Of a DNA stretch of 64,000 bases, positions 1-12,400 are shown piece after piece. The translations under genes were made by a program, and so were the position numbers. This DNA comes from Gymnorhina tibicen (taxonomy: Eukaryota; Chordata; Aves; Passeriformes; Artamidae), in assembly GCA_013399875.1 (NCBI GenBank), contig VXAZ01000981.1, forward strand, positions 62,001-126,000. The letters run 5' to 3'. How positions within the stretch are numbered: position 1 is the first letter of the stretch; every line of letters begins with the position of its first letter. The notes below the pieces were generated by a model. That model saw only the letters and a list, made by a program, of their open reading frames with translations. It did not search any database and was not told where the DNA came from.

Positions 1-1669
1 ATAACAAGGGAGAAATGGCTTTGGGGAGCTTAGGACAAGAAAACAGTGAAAGCTCTGTGGCCCCACCAAGTAATTGCCTACTGTATCTATACATCACATA
101 ATCATGGTGGGTCAAGTATTTCTGATTACTTTCTTAACCTAATGCCCTCTAGACTTGAGAGGGAATAAGATTTAATGACTTACACAAGCATGCCTTGTTC
201 CCTGATCAGCATCACCATTCCCAGGTGAGTAGCTACTCTTTCTCTCACCTGCCCTTACACTGAAAGCTGACCTCTTCTCCAGGTGGCTCAGTTTAGCTAG
301 AACTTGCACTTCCCAGGAAGACACTTAGAGTTTCCTTAGACCAAAACATTAGTTTATAACCAGATTTTAAGGCCTTTGTTGTCACAAGAAAGAAGAAGTA
401 GACTGCTGTGGCCCCAGCTGAAATGTGTCCTTTGGGTAAGGATGTGCATCTCAACAGGTTAAATGGAGCCTTTGAGAAAATATTAAGCATAGTATGTGCA
501 AATATCTACTGGCTGATAAGCCTTCAGGTTATAATAAATCTATGAATGACCACAACACTTGTCACAGCATCACTTTTTATTTTCTCAAAAACTCTCCTTC
601 CAACAAATGCCACCGTCTTCTACTGCTTTCTCACAAAGCTTTTTTTTGGTTGATGGTCTTGTATTTCTGACTTGTCTCTGACATGCCAGCTATTTCCCTC
701 CTGAGGGAAATAAGCGTATTAATGCAGTGGACACTGTGGCAGAAACTATTTTAACCTTTGTGAGAAGACATCACTGTTTTGTGATAAATATGAGTGGGGC
801 TCATTGCTGTCACTGATTAAAAATAGCAGTAACATTTCAGTCATTCTTTTTGGCTCCCAAACAGGTCTGCTTAACCACTTATACATCTTGACTAAAAAGC
901 TGGAACAATTCAGTTCTCTAGTATTTGATTCCTCTCCGGTGCCTGCACAGGGAGGGGGGTGTTGATGTCTGGACAGGAGGCAGGCTGGCAATTACCATGC
1001 CCAGACAGTAACCTCCCTAACTGCATTATCTCCTCCTCCAGCTCAGACATTCAACAAAATTATGGTGACAAACACAGGGGAGGTAGCAGATGGGGAAAGG
1101 GAAAGAACCTCCCACTGGTAGGATTAGTGATTGCATTTTCAGTGTCACTGCCTGATTTTGGTGTATAAGAGAAGGGAAAAGACTTAGGTATAAACTGAAG
1201 TGCACTGAGGAGAGGTACCTCCTCCTAGTATTTGAACTAGGTGGAAAAAAAAGGCAAAACCAAACAGATGATCTTAAATACTTTTAATTTAATCCTTTCC
1301 AGTTCACCCTTCTCACATTTCTCAATAATTGTTTTTTCATATTAAAACAAATATACTGCAACACAGGAGAAAAAGCGTAAATAAAACATACTTTTGCCTC
1401 TATCAGACAAAAGTATTTTAAAAATTCTGAAGATTATGAAAGTGTTATTTCACTCAATGTTTGTCACCACATGATGCATCTTTTAAACTTCTACTGAACT
1501 GAAAGTATATTTTTATATAATATAGAAATTTTGTGGTGATATTTCAATAACACTTGGTAACAATAAAAGCAAAGAAGTACAACTAACTTCACACGCAGCA
1601 AAGTTACACAAATATTTTATGGCTCACTCTACCTCTAGTCACTGCAGAAATGACCATCCATCCTTCTGA
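1..1669. other. unannotated AT-rich DNA
   Basis: I recognise no gene or repeat here. The sequence is AT-rich apart from a more GC-rich patch at roughly 930-1150, which carries only short open frames on both strands without a recognisable product. It ends at the target-site duplication of the solo LTR that follows. Confidence 0.6.
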
Positions 1670-2090
1670 GACTGTGTCTTGGTTTGAAAGACAGGTGTCT
1701 GCTAAGGAAGGCAGGAGCCCCCCTTGGAATGGAAAAATACAACCCCCTTCCCTCCAAATTATTATAGATTTGAAATTAAGGGGCTTTCAGGCAAAGATAT
1801 GAGGAAATGGGAATAACAGCTTTTACTAATATATATATATAACAAAACAATAATACAGAGAAACTGGTTTAAAGCCTGACAGAGTCAGGGGTACAACCTG
1901 GCACCCTGCCGGGCAGGGTGTTGGTAGCAGTCCAGTGCAGTGGTAGCTGCAGTTCTCTTTGAAATGGTCCTGTTGAAGCAGTGATCTTGTAGAAGAGAAA
2001 TCTGGTCCTCCTCCAAAAATCCAGTGGTGGTGTAGTCCTTGTCCTCTGGGATCCCAGCAGGTAAGGCTGCTCGTGCTATTCCAAACCCCA

Positions 2091-2100
2091 GATTTTATCC
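2091..2100 (-). promoter_or_regulatory. TATA-like box of the solo LTR
   Basis: On the minus strand this reads GGATAAAATC and lies directly downstream of the GC-rich part of the LTR, where a retroviral core promoter is expected. The related LTR at 49325 has the weaker GGATATGATC at the same place. Whether it is still active cannot be told from sequence. Confidence 0.5.
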
Positions 2101-2154
2101 AGGTGGGAATGCTTGGCTCCTTCCCCCTGGGCGGAGCATCTCACAATGGGATGG

Positions 2155-2270
2155 TGAGTCATGGGGCAAGGCACTGATGGGGCCATTAACAGGAGATAGT
2201 CCAGGTGCAGGTTATCTATGAGTCATGGGGCAAGGCATTGTTGGGCCCATTAACAGAAGCTAGTCCCGAG
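2155..2270. repeat. 64-bp tandem duplication in the LTR U3 region
   Basis: Copy 1 (2155-2218) and copy 2 (2219 to about 2270, incomplete) both begin TGAGTCATGGGGCAAGGCA and both run on to a GGCCATTAACAG / GCCCATTAACAG block and a TAGTCC block. Each copy opens with TGAGTCA, the consensus for AP-1 (Fos/Jun) binding. Duplicated enhancer-like units in U3 are common in retroviral LTRs; the regulatory reading is inference. Confidence 0.85.
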
Positions 2271-2349
2271 GGAGGAGGCAAGGAACATTGGCACATCTGG
2301 TTTTCAACAGCTCATGGTAATAGAATACATTGTAACCCAGGACAGACTG

Positions 2350-5300
2350 GTTTTTAAAAGTTTTACATGAAAAAATTTCCTGCAATTTTTTTCTTTCCAC
2401 TTTGTGAGACTGATCACCTTCTCACACCAGTAAAAGCCTGTTTTATCCAACATATGTTTAAATCTTATCCCTCTCAATATTTAAAATACCATTACTGCGA
2501 AGTCATCTTGTGGGAGCTCTGCAAGCTTTATCATCTTAAAATTGGTACTCCAAAACAGTAGTGAAATGAAATAATATTATAGTCCAGATTGTGTATTCCT
2601 TGAATGATCTAAATGTTTCTTCAGTTATTCAACAGAAAATGAGATTTAAAAAAATATTTTCAGTGTTGAGTTTGTATTTTGAAGTATTCATTTGTACTAT
2701 TTCAGTTTGAGCCAGATTGAGATTCTGCCAGCTCTTCACCCACTGATAGTTATCAATAAACTAGGCAGAGATGGAAGAGAGCACTGCTCTGAATTGGGAA
2801 AAACTGCCATCCAGAGTGATTTATCATATGCATAAAAGTCATAAAAAGACTGAATGATCTTTCTAAATGGCATAATACATTATACCAGTATTGAATAACA
2901 GAGAAGCTGAAATAAGAACCTTGTGATACAGCAAAAAGTAATGGAAGAGACTTAGATACAAAGTATGCTCCCTGCAAAAACCCACAAATTTCTATAGTGA
3001 AGTAAAAAAAGTAAAATTATAAATTAACTTAAAGAAGGAATGACCTCAGAAGCAGGAAAAAAAAATCTTATTTATGAAGTGAAAAGCCATTTTTTGCTTA
3101 AACATGTCTGATTGTCAGTTCTGAGTGATGCAGCTCTGCCCATGTATTTCAGGGGTGAGAATGATGGACAGCAAAAATTTTCTATTGTCACTAAATTCTG
3201 GCATTGGTATATGGCTGGTTTGGTACCTAGCATATATTTTTTCTTCTCAGAAACATTTCTGTCATTATTTTAAATAATTTTTTTAATTGATACAGATAGG
3301 AAATTAGTGAAAATACTTCTGGAGTAATATCTTTTTGCCTTAAAACACAATATAGAGAGAAACATCATAGACTATACAGATGAAATGTTTCATTCTCTAG
3401 GACATGACAACATTGGAAGGAATGCTTATTTCTGTACTGACTATATCCCTGTTCCCTCGTCTTGCATTGCCAGCATTTTTGCTGACCATTATGACTGTCC
3501 CTAAGCAGATGAACATGAATGGAATTGCAGACTGGGTTAGTAGTGACTTTGGGAAGAGGGGCATTCATCAGGCTCAACAGACCAGATGTTGCATTGGAGT
3601 TTTCCAGTCAAAGTACTCTAAGTTTCTAGATGAATGTGGATAAAAGGAGAAGAATGTGGTGAAAGTGATTCAATGATTAGCTGATTGATTATGTTATTGC
3701 TGTGTAGTCCAGTCTATGAAAGAAAAAATGTATGATGTGTACCTATATTTAACAACTCCAGTGAAACTGCCTTGCAAATGACAATAATTCCATATAATTC
3801 AAAAGATAACATTCTGGTTTGCAGTTGAAATAATTCTCAAAAATATTGTTTGAAAGACGCAGAAAAGCATGGTTTCAAATAAATTCTAGGCAGGATTTTT
3901 TCTTCCTCAGGTCTGGGGACATACCTTTCCAGAGACATTGCTAAGCACTCTGTTTTTACCCTCCATGAGTAATCAAATTCCATCAATCCATTGTCTTACC
4001 TGGGAAACCTAATTTCAGTAGCCCTGAAAAGTTAAAATAGCCCTGCCACTCAAAGGTAATTGAATCCTTTTGAGATGTTGCAAAGAACTGTAATTGGACC
4101 TTTGAGATGGCAGCAGAAACTTTAATCTGGGCTTAAATATGCAGATATAATATGTTTGGGACAACTTTATCCTTTTTTGTCTCTGGTATCCTCTCTCTGA
4201 AGATTTCTATTTTCTAAGTGATTTAGATTCTGCAGTATTGGAAATTTTTTTCCTTAGAATCTTTGCTTTGCAGAACTAACACTTTTTAAAATCAAACACA
4301 GACTCCTTTTGCAAATTTGCGAGTTGAATCCAACTCTAGCCAACAATATCTAGATACATTTAGACCAATTGATTTTTTTATTCATCTGTATTTCTTTTTC
4401 ATTGAAATTTTGCAAAATAATAATATCAAAACATTTCTTTATAAGATCTGTTTTGTTCTGACAGTGCAAGTATGTTCAAACTAAATGTAATTGAAGGGGG
4501 CTGAAGGACAGTCAGTCTCATGAAAGCCACAGAGCTGCCCCCACAAACTCTTATGGAATGAACTGTTCAGATTTTTCAGTGCTCTATGCTGTAACGGCAA
4601 AATAAAATGCCCAGAAATGAGCAGTGCAGGATAAGAACTGAGTAAAGTTGATATGGAAAAATGCTTGCCCAAAGATAAACAGCAGAATGAAAGTTATTTT
4701 TTTCACTAGCTGGGCAAAACCTTAGGGAAGTCAAGTGGTTGCACAGAATGAAAAAAAGCAGAGGGGGCAAAGCAGAGCTGATAAACTGCTGCTTTCAACA
4801 GAAGATAAATGACCTTGATGGCCTGGCTTCCACATTTATGAGAGGAGAGTCTTTTTTATCTTAACAAGGAATGCAGACTTTACATTTCTGTTTTCAGCTT
4901 TATTTTTAGGGAATCTGATTTTCCCTTTGAACAATTTAGATTTAGATAAAAGGATTCTTTTTCATAAGTTTCTTCTTTTTTTTTTACAGTAGTCCACAGC
5001 ACATAATATTGAGTAATGCTTAATTACGACATTTGTATTCAGTATAATGTTCCAAATTCCACAGAGTAACAGATTTGAATTTGTTTTTTACTTGTAGCCA
5101 CCTATAATACATCTTGATTTGCAGGACCACTTTTAGAAAAGATGGTCAAAAAAAGTACCAAAAGTATACAGTGGACGCAAAGTATACAATGGACCCAAAG
5201 TATACTATGTTTCCCAGCAAGGAATCATAAGAAGAAAGAAGTTTAGAATGAATGAGAACAGTTAAATACTAGTTTGCATCTCAAGGCTGACATTGCATAA

Positions 5301-8253
5301 CAGCCACTTCCATTTCTGTAGTAGCTTCCACTTCAACACATTATCAAGAGAGTTTCTGTTACCCCAGGCTCCATTTCACACTCGTTAACACCTCCCTCCA
5401 GCCATCATTAGGATTCATTACAGAGGAGTTTAAACCTATTCAGAAATTTTCTGTGTTGAAATGATCCGTGCTGACTTTGTGGCTTCCTTCCAGAAGAGAC
5501 TCACAATCTGTCTGGACAGCCCCAACATAAACCCAGAACATGATATAAGGAAGTAAAAGGATTTATCTGAGTTTGCTCTTCATTGTCTTCTTTGACCATG
5601 GGCAGACTCGCCCCGCTTTTTCAAACCAGATCTCTTTTACCATGTGCCCTAAAACCCCTTCTCAGCTGCTGCTAAATGCCCAATGTACTTTGGTATTTTT
5701 TCCTTGGGTTTTGCTCAGGTAAGTCCTGCTCCTCAGTCAGATAAGCATTGTGGGATATGAACTTGAGTTCTGTCTCCCCACTGTGCTTGATGTTTTTCTG
5801 GCCACAAATCCTGTCTCCTAGAAGTGCTGTGTCTGAAATACAAGCTTTCCCCAGTGTTTCCTTTTCTTTTATTATTTTTTCTTATTTTTTCCCCCATGCC
5901 CTGAACTCACACATGTTGCCATTCTTTTTCTCTAATCTGATTTACCAAAAGATATATGAGCCTGAAATAGATTAGGCTGAAATGCAAGATTGTCTCAACA
6001 GACCAAGACCAGGTTCATGGATGGTTGGGTTCCTAGTTTGAAAAAATGCATAAAAGATGATTGCTCTTGTTTAGTTTCCAAGAGAAATCCAGTCCCCTAT
6101 ATTACCTTCATGTACTGACCACTTCTATAATTTTTAAACCAGTTAAATATACAATGTTAAATATTTGCTGAGTTAACAGAAGTGTAATATGGAATTTTCA
6201 ATTTTGTAATAAGATAAAGAAGGCCATTCTTATTGTTATTACTCCTGGGTAACTGAATGTACTGTGTTTTAGAGAAATGATAGTTCATAGTAACTACAGT
6301 TAGGACCACTTTGTTGTAGTAATGTCAACAAGGTCTCCTTAGGGCAGAACAGCCCTTGCATCTTAAAATTCTCTGTTGTCAAAAGAGACTTCAAAAATAA
6401 AAAGACAATCCTATGTATGAATTGTGATTATTTTGCCACAATTCTGTGCCTTTCAGAGAAAAGTGTTTGGGTATTTGTAGTCATCAAAAGAGGGAAAAAA
6501 AAAATGGGAGAACTTAAGTCAATAAGTACCTGAATGCCCACTCCACTGGACTAATAGCTGAATCCTGAGTAGTAATAGAAACAATTATCTTTACAAAGTC
6601 CAGGGTTGCATTGTTGCCACTGTTGTACTATAGCTACAGTTCAAGGAATTAGTATACTGCAGTAAAAATTCAAGTGGATTATAATAGATAACATTTGCAA
6701 GCACCATAGTTACAAAATGTTATAATACTTTCTACACTTCATACTCTGCACATGCATTGCTTTAGGTAATAGATACTGGCAGAAAAAATAGTGAAGGGAA
6801 ACGTTGCGCATGAGGAACACACATATCTGCATAGAAAATTTTTGCAAAAATGGAAGCAGGAGAGAGGATTTTTTCAGCTTAGTACCCATTCCCTATAGCT
6901 TTCCTTCCTCCTTAAAAAGAACACAAAAGAATAGATAACAAAAGTTAGTTTGTTTGTCCCAGGAGGAAAAATAAACTTTTACTTAGAAAGATTATGTTTG
7001 TGTAAGCAAGGCTGTTTGCAAATTAAACTTTGTTCTTCAGACTGGATTCTGGACTTCCATGTTGCTCATTTTAGCTGGTATGGAGTAAGAGAAACCATTA
7101 CTTCTTGTGGCATCTCTAAGCTCAATGTTCTTCTTCAGGACACAATAGTTAATCTTCTCACTTTTAGGTCTTCTGTAATTGAATGCAGATCTCACCCAAT
7201 CCACTTCTATCTAGTTGGACTAGATAGAGAAGGACTAGATAGTGAATTGTTCTCTAGTCTGTTCTTCTTCCATAAAAATGGCTTGAAATAAGGTTGTGAT
7301 TTATCTACAGTAGATACCTATAGGCATCTTCCAAGTACTTGCCTTCACATAGAAGATGTCTTTATATCAATCATGGTGACATTACCATTATGAAGTAACC
7401 CCCTTCAATTAGCACACTGAAGGGGCTACCCACATGACCTGACATTTGCTGATGTACTGCCTTCAGGGTAAGGATGCCTGTCAAGATAGTAAGCAATACA
7501 TATACTGTCTCAAAAGCAGAATGAATAGGGAAGAAGTACTTGACTTACCCAGAGGCTTCTGTGCATTACCTTGTTTGGGAAATATTTCTTTGTCAGTAGC
7601 ATAGTGTCCCTAAGCAACTTGTCACAGGAAAAAAAAAAGAAAGGGGAAACAGATAGGTATGATCCATCTAGCAAGGAATGCTTTTAATGAAAGTACTGTG
7701 CCTCTAAATGGGTGCTATCCATTATCTACTCTTTAAAAAGGATGAAAAATCATTTTGCTCTCACCCAATATATGCCAAACAAAGGCACAATAAAACTGGC
7801 ATTGAAATATATGAGCTCTTTGACAATAATATTAGTCACATCTTATAACCTGACCTTTCTGCTGGCAGGGACATTCACTAGGGTGTTATAAGAGGGCAAG
7901 CATTTTCACTAGTATGAAAATTCATTATAACAGTCGTGCAATAAAGAAACATCATTCTCTCCTGACTGACAAGTTTTCTTCTCCCCACATTTTCTGCAGT
8001 GTTCATGTCTGCTCCCAAATGTTAAAAAAAGATCTCATAAAGTTCCTACAGTACTGAAGGAATTGCTGGGATAAACACAAACTGGTAAGTAACCCACCAT
8101 GGCTACTGCTGGTCTTACAACCATAGGTCAGTACTTACAGAGACTGCTTATAAGTAAACCTAATCAAGATGAAGTTTAAAAGCTCTATCACTCATGGTCA
8201 TAGTTTTAGGAGACACTGGATTTAAGAAACATACTTCAGGAAAAGCACTGCCA
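2350..8253. other. unannotated AT-rich DNA
   Basis: I recognise no gene or transposon in this stretch. It holds an 18-bp tandem repeat at 5161-5214, poly-A/poly-T tracts and a small hairpin near 7388-7415 (CCCCTTCA...TGAAGGGG). The longest open frame (113 codons from 6950, plus) has no recognisable motif and ordinary intergenic base composition. Confidence 0.55.
5161..5214. repeat. 18-bp minisatellite, three units
   Basis: Units at 5161-5178, 5179-5196 and 5197-5214 share AAAGTATAC; the first two differ by two bases (AGTGGACGC versus AATGGACCC) and the third has decayed after AAAGTATACTATG. It is a small local tandem duplication with no coding meaning visible. Confidence 0.85.
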
Positions 8254-8874
8254 TAGAAAGGGACCTGGAGATCCTGGCAGATGACAAGTTGAGTAAAAGT
8301 CAGCAGTGTGCCTCAACAGCCAGTCAAGGGAGGGGATTGTCCCTCCCTGCTCTGCACTGGGGTGGCCTCACCTTGAATATTGTGTGCAGTTTTGGGAACT
8401 ACAATATCAGAAGGAAATCAAGCTGTTAGAGAGCATTCAAAGGAGGGCAACAAAGATGGGGAAGGGCCTTGAGGGGAGGCCATATGAGGAGCAGCTGAGG
8501 TCACTTGGTCTCTTCAGCCTGGAGGAGACTGAGGGGAGACTTCATTGCAGTCTACAACTTCGTCGCAAGGGGGAGAGGAGGGGCAGACTGTGGTGACCAG
8601 TGACAGGACCCAAGGGAATGGCCTGAAGTTGTGTCAGGGGAGGTTTAGGTTGGACATTAGAAAAAGACTCTTCATCTGAGGCTGGTTGGATGCTGGAACT
8701 GGCACCCCAGAGAAGTGGTCACAGCACCAAGTCTGACAGAGTTATGGAAGTGTTTGGACAATACTCTCAGGCACATGGTGTGATTCCTAGGGATGGTGCT
8801 GTGCAGGGTCAGGAGTTGGACTCCTTGTGGGTCCCTTCCAACTCGGCTTATTCTGTGATTTTGTGATTCTGTGA
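8254..8874 (+). mobile_element. CR1 LINE, 3' end (5'-truncated)
   Basis: The sequence follows the avian CR1 3' region: GGGACCTGGAGATCCTGGCAG, GTCAGCAGTGTGCC, CTCACCTTGAATATTGTGTG, GGAGGGCAACAAAGATGG, GAGGAGCAGCTGAGGTCAC, and a 3' end in GGGTCCCTTCCAACTC followed by TTCTGTGATTTTGTGATTCTGTGA-type tail units. This part encodes the C-terminal end of ORF2 and the 3' UTR, the region left by most CR1 insertions because reverse transcription stops early. Compared with the same-subfamily copy at 29857 it lacks about 50 bp between CAGCAGTG and the AGCCAG...GGGATTGTCC block. Frames are broken and it is not functional. Confidence 0.92.
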
Positions 8875-8917
8875 ATACAAGCTAGTGTGATACAAATTCA
8901 AAAAAATTTGAATAGGA

Positions 8918-9450
8918 AAGTGATCACTTCCCAGGACTCAGCACTGGTGAGGCCTTACCTCAGGTACTGTGTCCACTTCTGGGCCCCTCAATCCAGGAAA
9001 GATATTGAGGATATGGAACAAGTCCAGAGAAAGACAGCAGAGCTGATGAAGGGTCTAGAAAGTCATATGAGGGGTGGCTGTGGGAGCTGGGGTTGTTTAG
9101 CTTAGAATAAAGGAGGCCGAGGGGGGACTTTATCACTCTCTATGACTTCCTGAAAGGAGATTGTAGCCAGATGGGGATTGGCCTCTTCTCTTAGGCAACC
9201 AGCGACAGGACAAGAGGAAATGGCCTCAAGCTGTGCCAGGGGAGGTTCAGGTTGGACATCAGGAAGAATTTCTTCACTGAAAGGGCTGTCAAACCTTGGA
9301 ACAAGCTGCCCCAGGACACGGTGGAGTCACCATCCCTGGAAGAGGTCAAGGAACGACTGGAACTGGCAATTAGTGCTATATTTTTGTGGACATGCTGGTG
9401 ATCAAGTATTGGACTTGATGACCTTCAAGCTTTAATGATCCCATGATTTT
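8918..9450 (+). mobile_element. CR1 LINE, 3' end, different subfamily
   Basis: Starting at GTGATCACTTCCCAGGACTCAGCACTGGTGAGGCC-like sequence, this matches another avian CR1 subfamily: AGGTACTGTGTCCACTTCTGGGC, GTCCAGAGAAAGACAGCAGAGC, GACAGGACAAGAGGAAATGGCC, GGACATCAGGAAGAATTTCTTCAC, GAACAAGCTGCCCCAGGA, ending with ATGACCTTCAAGCTTTAATGATCCCATGATTTT. It lies in the same orientation only about 45 bp after the CR1 at 8254-8874 but has a different 3' tail, so it is a separate insertion. 5'-truncated and frame-broken. Confidence 0.9.
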
Positions 9451-12400
9451 AAACCTCTTTCTCTTGCTGAGATAACTGCAATTTGTTATTTACCTGTATT
9501 ACTTCTAGATAATATTTCCTAAATTAAGTTAATGGATTTGTTGCTGCAAAAAATCCAGCCAATCTAGCCAAGCCATGGTGATCCATAAGAGGAAAAAGAG
9601 TAGTATGGCTGTGTTCACCTCTGTTTGCTTCTTTAATAGGAAGTTAATATGTCTTCTGCAAACTCTCACACCAGGTGCTGGAGGTCGACATTGCATTTGC
9701 ATGTCTACATGTGAATTTGTAAACAGAAAGAGAAAACTGAAGCGTGGGGTGCATATTGTGCTATATGAAATATAGAAAAGGTATCCTCAGTGGTCAGGTA
9801 CAGTGATTGAAGACAATGTTCCAGATTGTGTTTTCTGTCATCAGAATCACTATGGTCAGGACAACTTTTTTCCACAACATATGAAAAACTGAATTGCCCA
9901 GGGATTAGATTCTTTTCACCTGATTCCCCAAATGTATCTTCAAATGTCCTTGACTTTATGACTCCAGTTTATTTAAGGGACTCTAATCCAATCACATTTT
10001 GCTATTTAGCTTTGTTCTGGCCTATTAACCGTGTAACATAGTGGTCACTCTTTAAGGAATAAAGCAGAAGAGGGATTAGATTAGCTTTTGCCCAAGAATC
10101 AAAAATCCTCTCCTGGTTTCATTAAGTTTGCATAAAGAGAAGATGGTTCCACTCAGTGCTGGTATTTCAAAGAGATGATTTTTCAAGTATAAAGAAAATC
10201 ACTAGTGAGTTTGTTGGAAAGTAAATGTGAATGTGAATAGATGTGGGAGTTTTAACATTTTTATTACAAAGAAAGAAGAAAACTGTAAGTAAAAGCTCAG
10301 TCTGAGGAATAAATTAAATGACAGCAACAATAACTATTTTTAACAGTCAAGAAAGGAAGTGGGTAGTACCAAAAGAAAAATGGAGGTTGCTAAGTGTATG
10401 AAATTTCTGGGGAAGCAAAAGGTATCTTTGGGAAAAAAAAAAAAAAGACTGACAGCATTAGAATGCTACAAGGGAGTTTATGCACATGGAAAAAAAATTT
10501 GTAAAAATAGCTCTTAAAATAACAGATATTAAAATTATTCATACCAGTAGAAAAAAAAGTTTACAGGAAATGTTTTTATTTATGTCACATTGCTATTATC
10601 TTTTCTAAACTGTACAGAGAAGACATTAAGCACTGTAAAGGGCATGCTGTTTCCTATAGCAGACTTTCACAACTTAAACCTGAGTTAGAGTATGCTAATT
10701 TATTTGAATGCTAAACTCACTTTAGTACAATAAAGATGGCAATGAAATTATGGAATAATTGAAAGATACAGAAATTGCAAGAAAAGTATGCAAAGGAAAA
10801 GGAGAGGGTAAAAGATTAGAAGATAAGGGTGTAGACAATATATATTTTCAGTTCTGTTTCTGACCATAGCAGCACCTGAAAAGGCCGATGCTTTGTATCA
10901 AGCAAGCCAATCCAGCCACATCATAGCAATATTAAGGGTTGAGTTGCTTTTCTTTAATATTGTACCAGTATTCAGAAGGAATATAAATAAAGGGAAAACT
11001 AAATTATCCTGACTTTAGTTCTAAGTAGCACATTGCTACTAATTCAAAGTACTGTTTCTCCGTCAGCTGACAATCAACTATCACAAAGAAAATAAGTCAT
11101 GTCAAGAAAAGCCTAATTTTCTTTTCAGAAGATATTAAAAGGCCCTCAGTTGTATAGTAGGTAATTTCAATATCAGTCATGGTATTCTGTGAAAGCATAT
11201 TTTCTAGGTAGCAAATCTCTGCGTAAACTTGAACACTGTTAAGCTGTGATTACCAGCTGGATGTGCAGGTGAGCATAATATTATGTAAATAGAATAAAAA
11301 TATAACATTTAAAGAATTCACTACATTAACAGCTTGATTAATGAAAATCAGAATGTCAGAGATCTACCAGGACACAAAAGTCACCAATCGCTTCAAGCCA
11401 GGCAATGTTTTGCAGTTCTCCCAGATGCTCATTGCTAACACTACTTACATAAGTGGATAAACAATTAATTTAACACAGTTTAAACAACACATTTGGAACA
11501 AATTTGCAGTAAACTACAAAGGAGGCTGATAAAAGTGTACAATGTAAGACTCACAGAATTCATAACATTTCTATAGAACAAGAGATGGCCTATTAAGGTA
11601 AGTAGGCACCAAAGAGTGGTTGTCAGTATGTAGATATTTCCCCTGCATACTAAAAATCCGTCCAGAGAGCATAGTTCTTTGAGTTGTAGCTCCAGTGCAA
11701 CCTTCCACAGGAGATGTAGGGCTGGTCATAATTTCAAGCAGTAGTCTCAAGTGTAGTGCAGGCTTCTTAGCTTTGAGGAAATTTATCACTGTTTCTAGCA
11801 GTCGGTTGTAGCAATTCTATGGGAAATATAGCATATTGTGATATGGTATTACAAACTGTAACATGATCAAGGTCAGTTATTCCTATAATTTTTTTTCCCT
11901 CTGCATTTGTCTAATTACTTAATTCATTTGACTGGCATCAGTGCATATATACACATCATGTATACTTCTTGATACACTTGTTAAAATAGTCTCATACATT
12001 AATCACAAATACAGGATCCACTGAGAAATACTGAGTCTTTTGAGAAAGACTGAAAAATGACCAAATAAAGTGACTTGAGTGCAAGCATTGTACGACTTCC
12101 TCAAATGTAAGTTAAAAATAACATCAAACACTCTTTTATGCTATTTTAAATCCTTACAGTTTTGTCTTTTACCTATCTAACCACCCAGTGACAGAAAACA
12201 CTGACATATTATGCGATATTTTTAAACTAAAGATAAGTCTCCCAGCCACCATAAAATATGAGCTTAAAACCACCATACCTGTAGCCTAAAGTCTAAGCAA
12301 TTGATCTAAAAACTATTATCTTCCAGCAGCAGTGGAATTACAGCTGCTCTGAGGTAAGGATAGCATCTAATTCTCTAGTATTAATCCACACATCCTTTAC

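Larger units (their letters stand above)
1675..2344 (-). mobile_element. solo LTR, avian ERVL-type, with intact 5-bp target duplication
   Basis: The element starts TGTCTTGG and ends CCCAGGACA on the plus strand, so it has TG...CA ends with short inverted termini. It is flanked on both sides by GACTG (1670-1674 and 2345-2349), a 5-bp target duplication as is usual for ERVL-type elements. Orientation is minus: read that way, a GC-rich stretch (GGAGCCAAGC...CCACCTGG) is followed by a TATA-like GGATAAAATC (plus 2091-2100), then an AGTAAA poly(A)-like signal (plus 1822-1827), in the order U3-R-U5. No gag, pol or env sequence is attached, so this is a solo LTR left by recombination between the two LTRs of a provirus. 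A core of about 75 bp is shared with the plus-strand LTR at 49325. Family name inferred from memory of songbird LTR consensus sequences. Confidence 0.85.
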
